Assembly (NCBI GenBank): GCA_964555515.1
Contig: CAZKSJ010000022.1
Coordinates: 1-14,915, forward strand
Origin: UBA1388 sp964555515
GTDB lineage: Bacteria > Patescibacteriota > Microgenomatia > UBA1400 > PJMF01
DNA: 14,915 nucleotides
Reading direction: 5' to 3'
Positions 6,144 to 12,872 of the stretch are shown here, piece by piece; the stretch's first letter is position 1, and each line of letters starts with the position of its first letter. Under the pieces are notes generated by a model. It did no database searches and had not been told where the DNA came from. It saw only the letters and a list, made by a program, of their open reading frames with translations. Made by a program: the position numbers and the translations under genes.

Positions 6144-6907
6144 TTTATGTTATTTACCTGATTCCAGTGCTGACGATCATCAGCTCGATGTTGATGTATC
6201 GTTTGAATGGAAAAAAACAACTCCTTAAGCTAGATTTAGTGCAGTTTGTGTATGCTTTTGTGTTAGCGCCAGCTCTTTTCATCTGGATCAAAAGCTTTTT
6301 GTATTATTTGCTAAGGGTCGAAGTTGAGGTTAGTTTATCTGCTCTGCAAATATTCATGATTGATACAGCTTTTAGCACAGTTTTTTTGTATATTTTTGCT
6401 TTCGTTGTCATCCATTCACTCACCAAAAGCTTTCATTTGCAGAGTTCAAAAGATCCGCTCTATGATATTTTCGAGCATTCAGAATTTTTTCATCTGTGGT
6501 TGACCCACTTGATTGTTTATGTGGGGGCAATGCTGCTCATTTCTATCATGGCTTTCTTTAATGTTTACTATCCCCTCACGATTGAAACTTCTAAGCCGCT
6601 GTTTTATTTTTGGACGATAACCGGTTTCATGACCGGCATTGTGTCATTTGTGATGATTTGGATTTCAGATCCCAAACAAAATGGCGCTAACTTTGCCAGA
6701 GTGATGAAGTTGTTGTTTGGTGTGTTTTTTTTACTACACGTGCTGTTATACTTCCTGCTTGATCCACCATTTAATGTCCAACACGGTTTATATTGGTGGA
6801 GTCTGAGTTTGTTTACTGCACTGGTGGTGTGTTCGCTATTTGCCTATAAATCTGAGCGAGCGCACAATTTATTTTCTAGAGTGGCAGAGAGATTAAGGCA
6901 TCGATAA
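6140..6907 (+). CDS. polytopic membrane protein of unknown function
   Basis: I do not recognise a family. The 255-residue protein has about seven hydrophobic segments, near residues 3-20, 34-58, 68-92, 122-142, 155-175, 188-207 and 218-236. A polar loop (93-118) contains SKDPLYDIFEHSEFFH, and the basic C-terminus ends RVAERLRHR, probably cytoplasmic. A short hydrophilic loop SDPKQNG (176-182) separates two helices. No enzymatic motif stands out. Its ATG overlaps the TGA of the glycosylase gene in the 4-base form ATGA, implying translational coupling, though that does not prove a shared function. RNase J follows 58 bases later with its own ribosome binding site. Confidence 0.75.
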   Translation: MIYVIYLIPVLTIISSMLMYRLNGKKQLLKLDLVQFVYAFVLAPALFIWIKSFLYYLLRVEVEVSLSALQIFMIDTAFSTVFLYIFAFVVIHSLTKSFHLQSSKDPLYDIFEHSEFFHLWLTHLIVYVGAMLLISIMAFFNVYYPLTIETSKPLFYFWTITGFMTGIVSFVMIWISDPKQNGANFARVMKLLFGVFFLLHVLLYFLLDPPFNVQHGLYWWSLSLFTALVVCSLFAYKSERAHNLFSRVAERLRHR

Positions 6908-6941
6908 GGTATCAATCATTTTGTTGAAGAAGCAACAATTA

Positions 6942-6959
6942 CATAATTAGAACGAGGAG
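6942..6959 (+). promoter_or_regulatory. ribosome binding site and possible -10 box of the RNase J gene
   Basis: GAGGAG (6954-6959) lies 6 bases before the ATG at 6966, a textbook Shine-Dalgarno site that fixes this start. Upstream, CATAAT (6942-6947) matches TATAAT at five of six positions; a weak TTGTTG (6921-6926) sits 15 bases before it. The Shine-Dalgarno call is firm, the promoter only possible. It contrasts with the genes here that lack any such site. Confidence 0.7.
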
Positions 6960-6965
6960 CGATCA

Positions 6966-8627
6966 ATGGCAAATTTAAAAATTATTCCTTTAGGGGGGTT
7001 GGGGTCTGTTACACAGAACATGTTTGTATATGAGTACGATCAGGAAATGCTGATCGTGGATTGTGGGATTGGTTTTCCAGATTCATTTATGCCTGGTGTA
7101 GACATTTTAATTCCAGACACGCGCTATGTTTTTGAAGCATTGGAAAAGGGCAAAAGAATCGTGGGGATGGTGTTTACTCATGGTCATGATGATCACATTG
7201 CGGCTGCGCCCTATATCATGCCTCGACTGCCTGATTTTCCCATTTATGCTTCGCCGTTAACCGCACGATTTGCAGAAAAAAGATTGCAAGATGGTAATAT
7301 TGACAAACGGGTTGAGCAAGTGCGCGATACCAAGCCGGTCCAGATTAGCAGTAACTTTAGTGTCAGCTTTATACCAGTGACTCATTCTGTGCCAGATACA
7401 AGACACTTGCTTATTAAAACACCGGTAGGCAATTTTTATCATGGTAGTGATTTTAAGCTAGATGACCATCCAGTCGATGGCCAGCAGACGGACTATGCCA
7501 CGATTGAAAAAGTAGCGGCAGAGGGTGTGCATTGTTTGTTGATTGATTGTTTGCGGGTAGAGCGGATGAAACCAACCGAGAGCGAAAGTAGGGTGGGGCC
7601 GGCGATTGAAGCAACGATGGCGAACACCAGGGGCAAATACATCGCTACCGTGATGAGTTCGCACATTCACCGCATTCAACAGATTGTCAATGCCGCTGCT
7701 AAAAATCATCGCAAAGTAGTGTTTGTTGGTCGCTCGGTGGAGCAAAATGTAGATGTCGCTTTGGAGCTGAAAAAATTAAGTATTCCTCAAGGAATGAAGA
7801 TTAATAAACGCAGTATTGACTCAGTGGCTGATGATAAATTGTGCGTGATTATCGCTGGCAGTCAAGGTCAAGAGGGCTCATCGATGATGCGAGCCATTTA
7901 TGGCGAGCATCCAGTTTTGCAGATTAAACCAACTGACAAAGTAATTTTTTCAGCAGACGCGATTCCAGGTAACGAACTGAATTATTTTGGCGCAATTGAT
8001 GTGTTGTGTAGGAATAGAGTGAAGGTGCTCTATCCTGGAATTATGCCGGAATTGCATAGCTCTGGGCATGCGGCAGTGCCAGAGCAAAAAAAACTGGTTG
8101 AAATGATCCACCCTGATTTTGTACTACCAATTGGTGGCGCAGACAGGCATCGTTTTCAATTTGACGAATTTGTGGCTGAACCGCTTGGGCTTGCTGAAAA
8201 ACAAGTGTTGCTGCCTCTTTCTGGAGACATCATTGAGTTTGACGGCAAACAAGTAAGCACAGCCGGTAATATTGTGTTGCAACCACAGGTTGTAGATGGT
8301 TTAGGTATCGGTGACGTTGGTCCAGTTGTCCTCTCTGACCGGCGAATTTTGAGCGAAGCAGGCATCGTTTCCGTGGTCGTTCCTCGGCAGCACGGCCAGT
8401 TCCAGTTAGATCACATCGCTGTTTTGTCGCGAGGCTTCATTTTCATGAAAGAAGCTGAGGAAGTGGTGGAGTACATCAAACAAACCGTCGCAGAAATAAT
8501 TTCCCAACAAAAACAACCTGCCAAAGATGAGGAGTTACGGAAAATTATCGAGCGGCGACTAAGCCGAAAGCTGTATAAAATCATTAGAAGAGAGCCGTTG
8601 ATAATGGTTGTTATCCTTGACATGTAG
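6966..8627 (+). CDS. rnj: ribonuclease J (metallo-beta-lactamase/beta-CASP RNase), altered motif C
   Basis: RNase J is a 5'-3' exo- and endoribonuclease for mRNA decay and RNA maturation. The 553-residue length fits. The metallo-beta-lactamase motif THGHDDH gives H72, H74, D76 and H77; further ligands are H140 (PVTHS) and D162 (GSDFKLD). The beta-CASP part shows SSHIHRIQQI (231-240), VVFVGRS (251-257), AGSQGQEGSSMMRA (297-310), PGNELN (334-339) and LHSSGHAA (363-370). At the position of the last metal ligand, the His of the usual PxHGEYR (H390 in B. subtilis RNase J1), this protein reads PIGGADRHR, so it has Gly390. I recall PIGG-type motifs in candidate-phyla RNase J proteins, so this may be a lineage feature. 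The C-terminal region (about 430-553) matches the RNase J C-terminal domain, ending RREPLIMVVILDM. Confidence 0.92.
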   Translation: MANLKIIPLGGLGSVTQNMFVYEYDQEMLIVDCGIGFPDSFMPGVDILIPDTRYVFEALEKGKRIVGMVFTHGHDDHIAAAPYIMPRLPDFPIYASPLTARFAEKRLQDGNIDKRVEQVRDTKPVQISSNFSVSFIPVTHSVPDTRHLLIKTPVGNFYHGSDFKLDDHPVDGQQTDYATIEKVAAEGVHCLLIDCLRVERMKPTESESRVGPAIEATMANTRGKYIATVMSSHIHRIQQIVNAAAKNHRKVVFVGRSVEQNVDVALELKKLSIPQGMKINKRSIDSVADDKLCVIIAGSQGQEGSSMMRAIYGEHPVLQIKPTDKVIFSADAIPGNELNYFGAIDVLCRNRVKVLYPGIMPELHSSGHAAVPEQKKLVEMIHPDFVLPIGGADRHRFQFDEFVAEPLGLAEKQVLLPLSGDIIEFDGKQVSTAGNIVLQPQVVDGLGIGDVGPVVLSDRRILSEAGIVSVVVPRQHGQFQLDHIAVLSRGFIFMKEAEEVVEYIKQTVAEIISQQKQPAKDEELRKIIERRLSRKLYKIIRREPLIMVVILDM

Positions 8628-8646
8628 CGCAAAATTAATTTCCTAC

Positions 8647-8713
8647 TTGCCAAATTGGGGCAAAATATGATATATCCTATAGTAATACAAGTATTATTAA
8701 TTGGTGGTTAATT
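8647..8713 (+). promoter_or_regulatory. ftsK upstream region: possible promoter and weak ribosome binding site
   Basis: The 86-base gap before ftsK is AT-rich. TTGCCA (8647-8652, five of six to TTGACA) has TATATC 18 bases later (8671-8676). Alternatively TTGGGG (8655-8660) has TATAGT (8678-8683) 17 bases later. I cannot choose between them. GGTGG (8703-8707) lies 6 bases before the ATG at 8714 and can serve as a Shine-Dalgarno site. No terminator hairpin for the RNase J gene is visible here. Confidence 0.4.
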
Positions 8714-10867
8714 ATGGGTAGACGCAGGAAAAAAAAGTTACCCAAACTGAAAATTAGAACTGAAACACTACACTCGGTAGTAGCGATTGGGTTGATTGCG
8801 ATGGGTGTGCTGGTGATTATTTCTTTTAGTGGTCAGGGAAGATTGTTGATGGCGATTCACACTTGGCTCAGGGATTATCTTGGTCTATCGGTGCTGTTTT
8901 TGCCTTTTGTGTTTATTGCTTCAGGGATGATCATGTTTAGAACTAAATGGCGATGGTCTAAGCCAAGTATTCTCTTGGGGACGCTTTTAATTATGTTTGG
9001 CACGCTTGGTTTGTTCCGCACTGGCCAGGTTGGGCAAAATACTTACACCAACTTACAGCAATTGGTGACAGACCTGGGCGCGATTGTAGTTTTCTTGTCA
9101 ATTGCCCTAACTGGTGTGATGATTATTTCAGATTATTCAGTTGGTGAGATTTTCGAATGGGTGGGTGGATTATTCAAAAAAGACAAAAAAGCATTGGATT
9201 TGGATTTAGATGAAAATGTCGAAGGCAAATCTCGGGGCATGTGGTTGCCTAAGTTGTCGTTGCCGTTCAAAAAAGATAAAGGTTTTGACATCAATAGCGC
9301 CGATAATGAATTTGTGGATGACAACGATGGCACAGCGGTCATTCCGCTTAAACCAGAGCCAGTGGCAGAAGGGGGCGAAGAAATCAGGCCAGGATCAATG
9401 ACGAACAAAGAACGCTTAATTTGGGAGTATCCGCCACTTTCATTATTGAAAGAATCCGATGGTGGTAAAGCAGATCGAGGCGATGTCAATCAAAACGCGG
9501 CTACGATTGAGCATACTTTGGAATCATTTGGGATTAGTGCCAGAGTAGCTGAGGTTAATTATGGGCCTTCAGTCACCCAATATGCGCTTGAGATTACTAG
9601 AAAAGGCACCAAGCTCTCAAAAATAACTGGTCTATCAACCGATTTAGCACTTGCTTTAGCCGCGCCCACCGGACAAATTAGAATTGAGGCACCTATTCCC
9701 GGCCGTTCTCTGGTAGGTGTGGAAGTTCCCAACCACTCAGCTGAGTATGTCACGCTCAGAAAGATGTTGTCCTCACCGTTGATGAAGAAACATCCCAGCA
9801 AACTCGCCATGTCACTCGGTATCAATGTGGCTGGCCAGCCGGTGGTGATGGACTTAACCCGTATGCCGCACGTTTTGATTGCTGGTTCAACTGGTTCAGG
9901 TAAATCGGTGGCAATTAATAGCTTTATGTGTTCAGTCCTATTTCGAGCTAGCCCAGCTGAAGTGAAGTTCATTTTAGTTGATCCCAAGCGCGTTGAGTTA
10001 ACCGGTTATAACGATATTCCTCATTTGTTGGTACCAGTGATCGTTGATCCCAAAAAAGTGGTATCGGCACTGAAGTGGGCAACCAATGAGATGGATGAGC
10101 GTTATAAATTATTGGCCGCTGCTGGAGTCAAGAACATTCAAGGTTATAACGAGTTGGCTGGTATTGCCGCGATGCCGCATATCGTGATTGTGATTGATGA
10201 GCTCGCCGATATTATGTTGTTTGCACCAGCAGAGGTAGAAGAGAGCATTACTCGGATTGCGCAAATGGCACGGGCAGTAGGCATTCACTTGTTACTCGCT
10301 ACCCAGCGACCATCAGTAGATGTACTGACTGGTTTAATCAAAGCGAACATCCCGGCAAGAATTGCCTTTAATGTTTCGTCCATGACTGATTCCAGGGTAA
10401 TTTTAGACACGCCTGGCGCAGAAAAATTATTAGGTAGAGGCGACATGCTCTTCCTTTCACCAGAACAAGCCAAACCGTCTCGTATTCAGGGTACTTTTGT
10501 GTCAGATCAAGAAATTACTGAATTAATTACGTTTATCAAAGACCAGGGTCAGCAGCCCAATTATGAAGAAGAAATTACCACTAAGTACAAAGTTAAAGCC
10601 GATGGAGCAGGAGCGGTTGCCACTACCGATGAGGAGCGCGACGCCCTATTCTTGGAATCAGCTCAGTTTGTGGCGGCAGAGGGAAAGGGTTCGTCTTCAA
10701 TGATTCAAAGGCGCTTCTCAGTAGGCTACAACCGTGCCGCCCGAATTCTTGACCAGCTCCACGCCGCGGGTATGGTTGGTCCTCCAGATGGCAGTAAACC
10801 CCGAGAGGTGTATACCTCAAGAGTGATGGAATACTTGCGCAGCATGGAGAGTCACGATCAAGAGTAG
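8714..10867 (+). CDS. ftsK: DNA translocase FtsK/SpoIIIE
   Basis: FtsK pumps DNA at the division septum and supports dimer resolution. The 717-residue protein has a basic N-terminus (GRRRKKK), four membrane helices (about 21-39, 55-75, 84-101, 120-139) and an acidic linker (150-235). The motor follows: alpha/beta parts with IPGRSLVGVEVPN (328-340), Walker A GSTGSGKS (391-398), LVDPKRVELT (421-430), Walker B VIVIDELAD (491-499), and ATQRPSVDVLTGLIKANIPARIAF in the hexamer core (529-552). The winged-helix gamma domain (about 645-700, with SSMIQRRFSVGYNRAARILDQL) is present, so KOPS-like sequence recognition is likely. The linker is short compared with E. coli FtsK and similar to SpoIIIE. All key residues are intact. 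It stands alone between small gaps, with weak promoter candidates upstream. Confidence 0.96.
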   Translation: MGRRRKKKLPKLKIRTETLHSVVAIGLIAMGVLVIISFSGQGRLLMAIHTWLRDYLGLSVLFLPFVFIASGMIMFRTKWRWSKPSILLGTLLIMFGTLGLFRTGQVGQNTYTNLQQLVTDLGAIVVFLSIALTGVMIISDYSVGEIFEWVGGLFKKDKKALDLDLDENVEGKSRGMWLPKLSLPFKKDKGFDINSADNEFVDDNDGTAVIPLKPEPVAEGGEEIRPGSMTNKERLIWEYPPLSLLKESDGGKADRGDVNQNAATIEHTLESFGISARVAEVNYGPSVTQYALEITRKGTKLSKITGLSTDLALALAAPTGQIRIEAPIPGRSLVGVEVPNHSAEYVTLRKMLSSPLMKKHPSKLAMSLGINVAGQPVVMDLTRMPHVLIAGSTGSGKSVAINSFMCSVLFRASPAEVKFILVDPKRVELTGYNDIPHLLVPVIVDPKKVVSALKWATNEMDERYKLLAAAGVKNIQGYNELAGIAAMPHIVIVIDELADIMLFAPAEVEESITRIAQMARAVGIHLLLATQRPSVDVLTGLIKANIPARIAFNVSSMTDSRVILDTPGAEKLLGRGDMLFLSPEQAKPSRIQGTFVSDQEITELITFIKDQGQQPNYEEEITTKYKVKADGAGAVATTDEERDALFLESAQFVAAEGKGSSSMIQRRFSVGYNRAARILDQLHAAGMVGPPDGSKPREVYTSRVMEYLRSMESHDQE

Positions 10868-10916
10868 GGTAGGGTCGGGCGTGATGCTACGAAGGTGGAT
10901 TCTGCTGGCTAAGTCG

Positions 10917-10931
10917 TGCTAGAATGAGGGC
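10917..10931 (+). promoter_or_regulatory. extended -10 box of a predicted leaderless promoter for the DUF4349 gene
   Basis: TGC followed by TAGAAT (10917-10925) is a strong extended -10, five of six to TATAAT, and it ends exactly 6 bases before the ATG at 10932. GAGGG (10926-10930) lies only 1 base from the ATG, too close to be a ribosome binding site. No clear -35 box. Of the four boxes with this geometry it is the best match. Confidence 0.55.
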
Positions 10932-11951
10932 ATGACCCCAAAACTAAAACTTCTCCTATTGGTATTAGGGGCAGCCTTTGTGTCTGCCCTGATCACTTTA
11001 TTTTTTCAAGTATCATCATATGGAGGTTACTACCCACAGCCGATATTGAGAGGTGGCTGGGGCATGCCAGCGACTGATTTTTCGGCAACCAGCATTCAAG
11101 GGGCATATCCAGAAGATACTTCAGCACAAGATTCGATGCCTGTTAGCAAAATGATGATAGGGGATGAAGTGGGCATGGCCCCAGATTCAGGTATGATTTC
11201 TGAATACTACCCAATGCCTCCTATTTACAATCGTGATGACGCGTTAGAAGTTGATCAGCGTGCCGTAGAGATGTTTGCTTCCCAGTCAGTGGTGGTAAGT
11301 GATGTTGGCGCGTACCTTACTCGCAACAAGGCTTTTATTGAGAGTGTAGAAGGGAGAGTCTTGTCCTATAGTCAAGGTACGGAAGCTGGTCAAGGTCTTT
11401 TTGCTAAACCAATTAGCTATGGTTTTCTAGATGCGCGCGTGCCGATGGATAAGTTTGACGAGGTTAATCAACAACTGGGTCAAAATGTGCAAAAAGTTGT
11501 TTATCAAACGGTGAGCGCGCAGGACGTGACTGGTCAAGTAGTTTCTATTGAGGAGCAGTTGCAGAATTTGCAGGATCAATTGGTTGATGTACAACTTAAA
11601 TATAAAGAAGCAACAAAAGATGAGGACGAAATTCAAATAGCAAGATATGAACTGGAAATCTCAAGACTAGAAAGACAAATTGAGTCAGTTCAAAAGAGTC
11701 AAGAAAATGTACAACAGAAAATAACCTATGCCACGATCAGCTTGAGTGTAGCCAATAATGAAGAGTACTTTGTGCCAACTTGGAGAAGTTCATGGGGTAA
11801 CGCGGTTTGGTCAATTTTCAACTCATTGTCTAGTGCAGCCATGTACATAGGTTTGTTGGTTATTTATACCATTATCTATTCGCTAGTGTGGTGGCCAATT
11901 ATGTTGGGTGTACGTTTTGTGAGGCGCAAAATGACCAAAAAAACCGGCTGA
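10932..11951 (+). CDS. DUF4349-type membrane protein with coiled coil
   Basis: The 339-residue protein has an N-terminal signal anchor (about 5-27) and a long low-complexity extracytoplasmic segment rich in Gly, Pro, Met and Tyr (28-108). Next comes the DUF4349-like core, including VSDVGAYL...FIESVEGRV (122-143) and ARVPMDKFDEVNQQL (168-182). A coiled coil (about 203-265) with IEEQLQNLQDQLVDVQLKYKEA and LEISRLERQIESVQ follows, then ATISLSVAN (267-275), a C-terminal membrane helix (about 301-325) and a basic tail RFVRRKMTKKTG. Members of this family occur in the envelope of many bacteria and have no settled function. The gene sits 64 bases after ftsK with its own likely promoter. Its last codons (AAAAAAACCGGCTGA) double as the 3' part of the terminator of the convergent tmRNA gene. 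Confidence 0.85.
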   Translation: MTPKLKLLLLVLGAAFVSALITLFFQVSSYGGYYPQPILRGGWGMPATDFSATSIQGAYPEDTSAQDSMPVSKMMIGDEVGMAPDSGMISEYYPMPPIYNRDDALEVDQRAVEMFASQSVVVSDVGAYLTRNKAFIESVEGRVLSYSQGTEAGQGLFAKPISYGFLDARVPMDKFDEVNQQLGQNVQKVVYQTVSAQDVTGQVVSIEEQLQNLQDQLVDVQLKYKEATKDEDEIQIARYELEISRLERQIESVQKSQENVQQKITYATISLSVANNEEYFVPTWRSSWGNAVWSIFNSLSSAAMYIGLLVIYTIIYSLVWWPIMLGVRFVRRKMTKKTG

Positions 11952-11965
11952 GTTTCCTCAGCCAG
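11937..11965 (-). terminator. intrinsic terminator of ssrA, inside the 3' end of the DUF4349 gene
   Basis: On the minus strand, only 3 bases after the tmRNA 3' end, a 9-bp stem (CTGGCTGAG with CTCAGCCGG, one G-T pair) closes a GAAA tetraloop (11944-11965). Seven T follow (complement of 11937-11943). The hairpin contains the TGA stop of the convergent gene (11949-11951). On the plus strand no T-run follows the stem, so it should act only for the minus strand. Confidence 0.92.
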
Positions 11966-11968
11966 ATG

Positions 11969-12367
11969 TGGAGATGAGGGGTAGTGAACCCCTGTCCGCA
12001 ATAGCAACATGAACATCATCTACAGACATAGGTTGTTTTCAGTTAATGGTGACAACAGTAAAACAAACAAACTGGGCTGCCACCCTCCGCGTCAAAAGTC
12101 TTATTCTTGATTGGATACGGACAATCAAGTTGTCACACTAGCTCAGGTTTACACCCGAACTTCATCACTAGTGAGAATGATGAACGAATGCCTCGTTACG
12201 CGAAAGCGTAATTTGGAGCAGCGACAGGACTGAACAAGCCAGCCACATAGGCGCGTGCTTTGCTGAAAATATTTTTTGCAGCTATGTTTTGAACTTGTTT
12301 TACGTCGATAGTTCAACGACGGTCTGCAGATGTTAACGAGCGTATCACGTCAAAGCAATACATCCCC
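11969..12367 (-). ncRNA. ssrA: transfer-messenger RNA (tmRNA)
   Basis: tmRNA rescues stalled ribosomes and tags the unfinished protein. The 5' end GGGGATG (starting at 12367) pairs with the 3' CATCTCC over 7 bp, including the G3-U pair that alanyl-tRNA synthetase needs. The T-arm AGGGG-TTCACTA-CCCCT joins the acceptor strand directly. The conserved GGACAGGGGTTC and, near the 5' end, TTTGACG (E. coli TTCGACG) are present. Helix H2 is a 10-bp pairing between 12322-12331 and 12018-12027. The resume context TAG-CT-GCA resembles E. coli TAG-TC-GCA. It is a one-piece gene of 399 bases. The genome continues ACAT after CTCC, so the discriminator A is encoded but a full CCA end is not, and must be added. 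It has its own promoter (12380-12408) and terminator (11937-11965). Confidence 0.97.
12196..12279 (-). other. tmRNA tag reading frame, 27 residues
   Basis: Reading from GCA at 12279-12277 to TAA at 12198-12196 gives 27 codons. The peptide begins AKNIFSKARAYVAG and ends AAPNYAFA. The GCA resume codon is supported by TAG at positions -5 to -3, as in E. coli. The end NYAFA resembles E. coli NYALAA and the mycoplasma tag ends. Known tags are mostly 8-15 residues; mycoplasma tags of about 26 are the nearest in length. Confidence 0.88.
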
Positions 12368-12379
12368 GAAAGAAGATTC

Positions 12380-12408
12380 ATTCTAGAATACTATGGGATT
12401 AAAGTCAA
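12380..12408 (-). promoter_or_regulatory. sigma-70-type promoter of ssrA
   Basis: On the minus strand, TTGACT (12408-12403, five of six) and TAGAAT (12385-12380, five of six) are separated by exactly 17 bases. The -10 ends 12 bases before the mature tmRNA 5' end at 12367, leaving a short leader of about 5-6 bases for RNase P to remove. The promoter begins 6 bases after the stop of the upstream gene (12415). Confidence 0.85.
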
Positions 12409-12414
12409 GCCGAT

Positions 12415-12870
12415 TTATGTAAAAAAGGTCGTGATTTTTTTCTTTAAGCTTGGATGATCACCCCTTTTTTCCAGGTATGCAATAATTGCTGCTCTCTGAT
12501 TCACTTCGTCTTCAATATAATTTGCCCAATATATCAATCGCGATAGGCTTTCATCGTCTGATGGATCAAACTCGTCCAATTGATTTTGGCAAGTCTGAGC
12601 CTGAGACTTCAGTTCATCTAGCCGACAATAATTGCCTTTGTCATTTTGAATTTTTCTGGCTGACAAGATTTTATTCACCTTGAAAATAACGAAGGATAAT
12701 AATTCTGAATATTGTCTTGTCAATGTATCTAGAGGGCGCGTATCTATACTCATTTGTTCAAGGTCAGCTCCTAGATTGCGCAATTTGCTTAAGGCAAGAG
12801 GATCATTATCGACAATCTGTTGCCAGGTTAATTCTGTAGAAGATGGATATTTTTCAAGTGTGACAGTCAT
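12415..12870 (-). CDS. small soluble protein of unknown function
   Basis: I do not recognise a family. From ATG 12870 the protein has 151 residues, starts MTVTLEKYPSSTELTW and looks mostly helical and soluble. An amphipathic middle region (about residues 25-75, SKLRNLGADLEQMS...RQYSELLSFVIFKVNKILSARK) is followed by an acidic segment (DEFDPSDDESLSRLIYW) and a basic end (SLKKKITTFFT). It has two cysteines and no membrane segment. The frame is open to 12897, inside comF, but ATG 12870 lies 2 bases after the comF stop and has GGAG 7 bases upstream, a good Shine-Dalgarno site that overlaps the last comF codons. It is therefore very likely the last gene of the comF transcript, before the independently transcribed ssrA. 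Confidence 0.72.
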   Translation of the reverse strand: MTVTLEKYPSSTELTWQQIVDNDPLALSKLRNLGADLEQMSIDTRPLDTLTRQYSELLSFVIFKVNKILSARKIQNDKGNYCRLDELKSQAQTCQNQLDEFDPSDDESLSRLIYWANYIEDEVNQRAAIIAYLEKRGDHPSLKKKITTFFT

Positions 12871-12872
12871 GG

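Noticed and set aside
8617..8645. TTGACA at the end of the RNase J gene as a -35 box
   Set aside because: No -10-like hexamer lies 16-18 bases downstream.
9133..9987. Long minus-strand open frames opposite ftsK
   Set aside because: They are shadows of a strongly conserved FtsK coding sequence and encode no recognisable domain.
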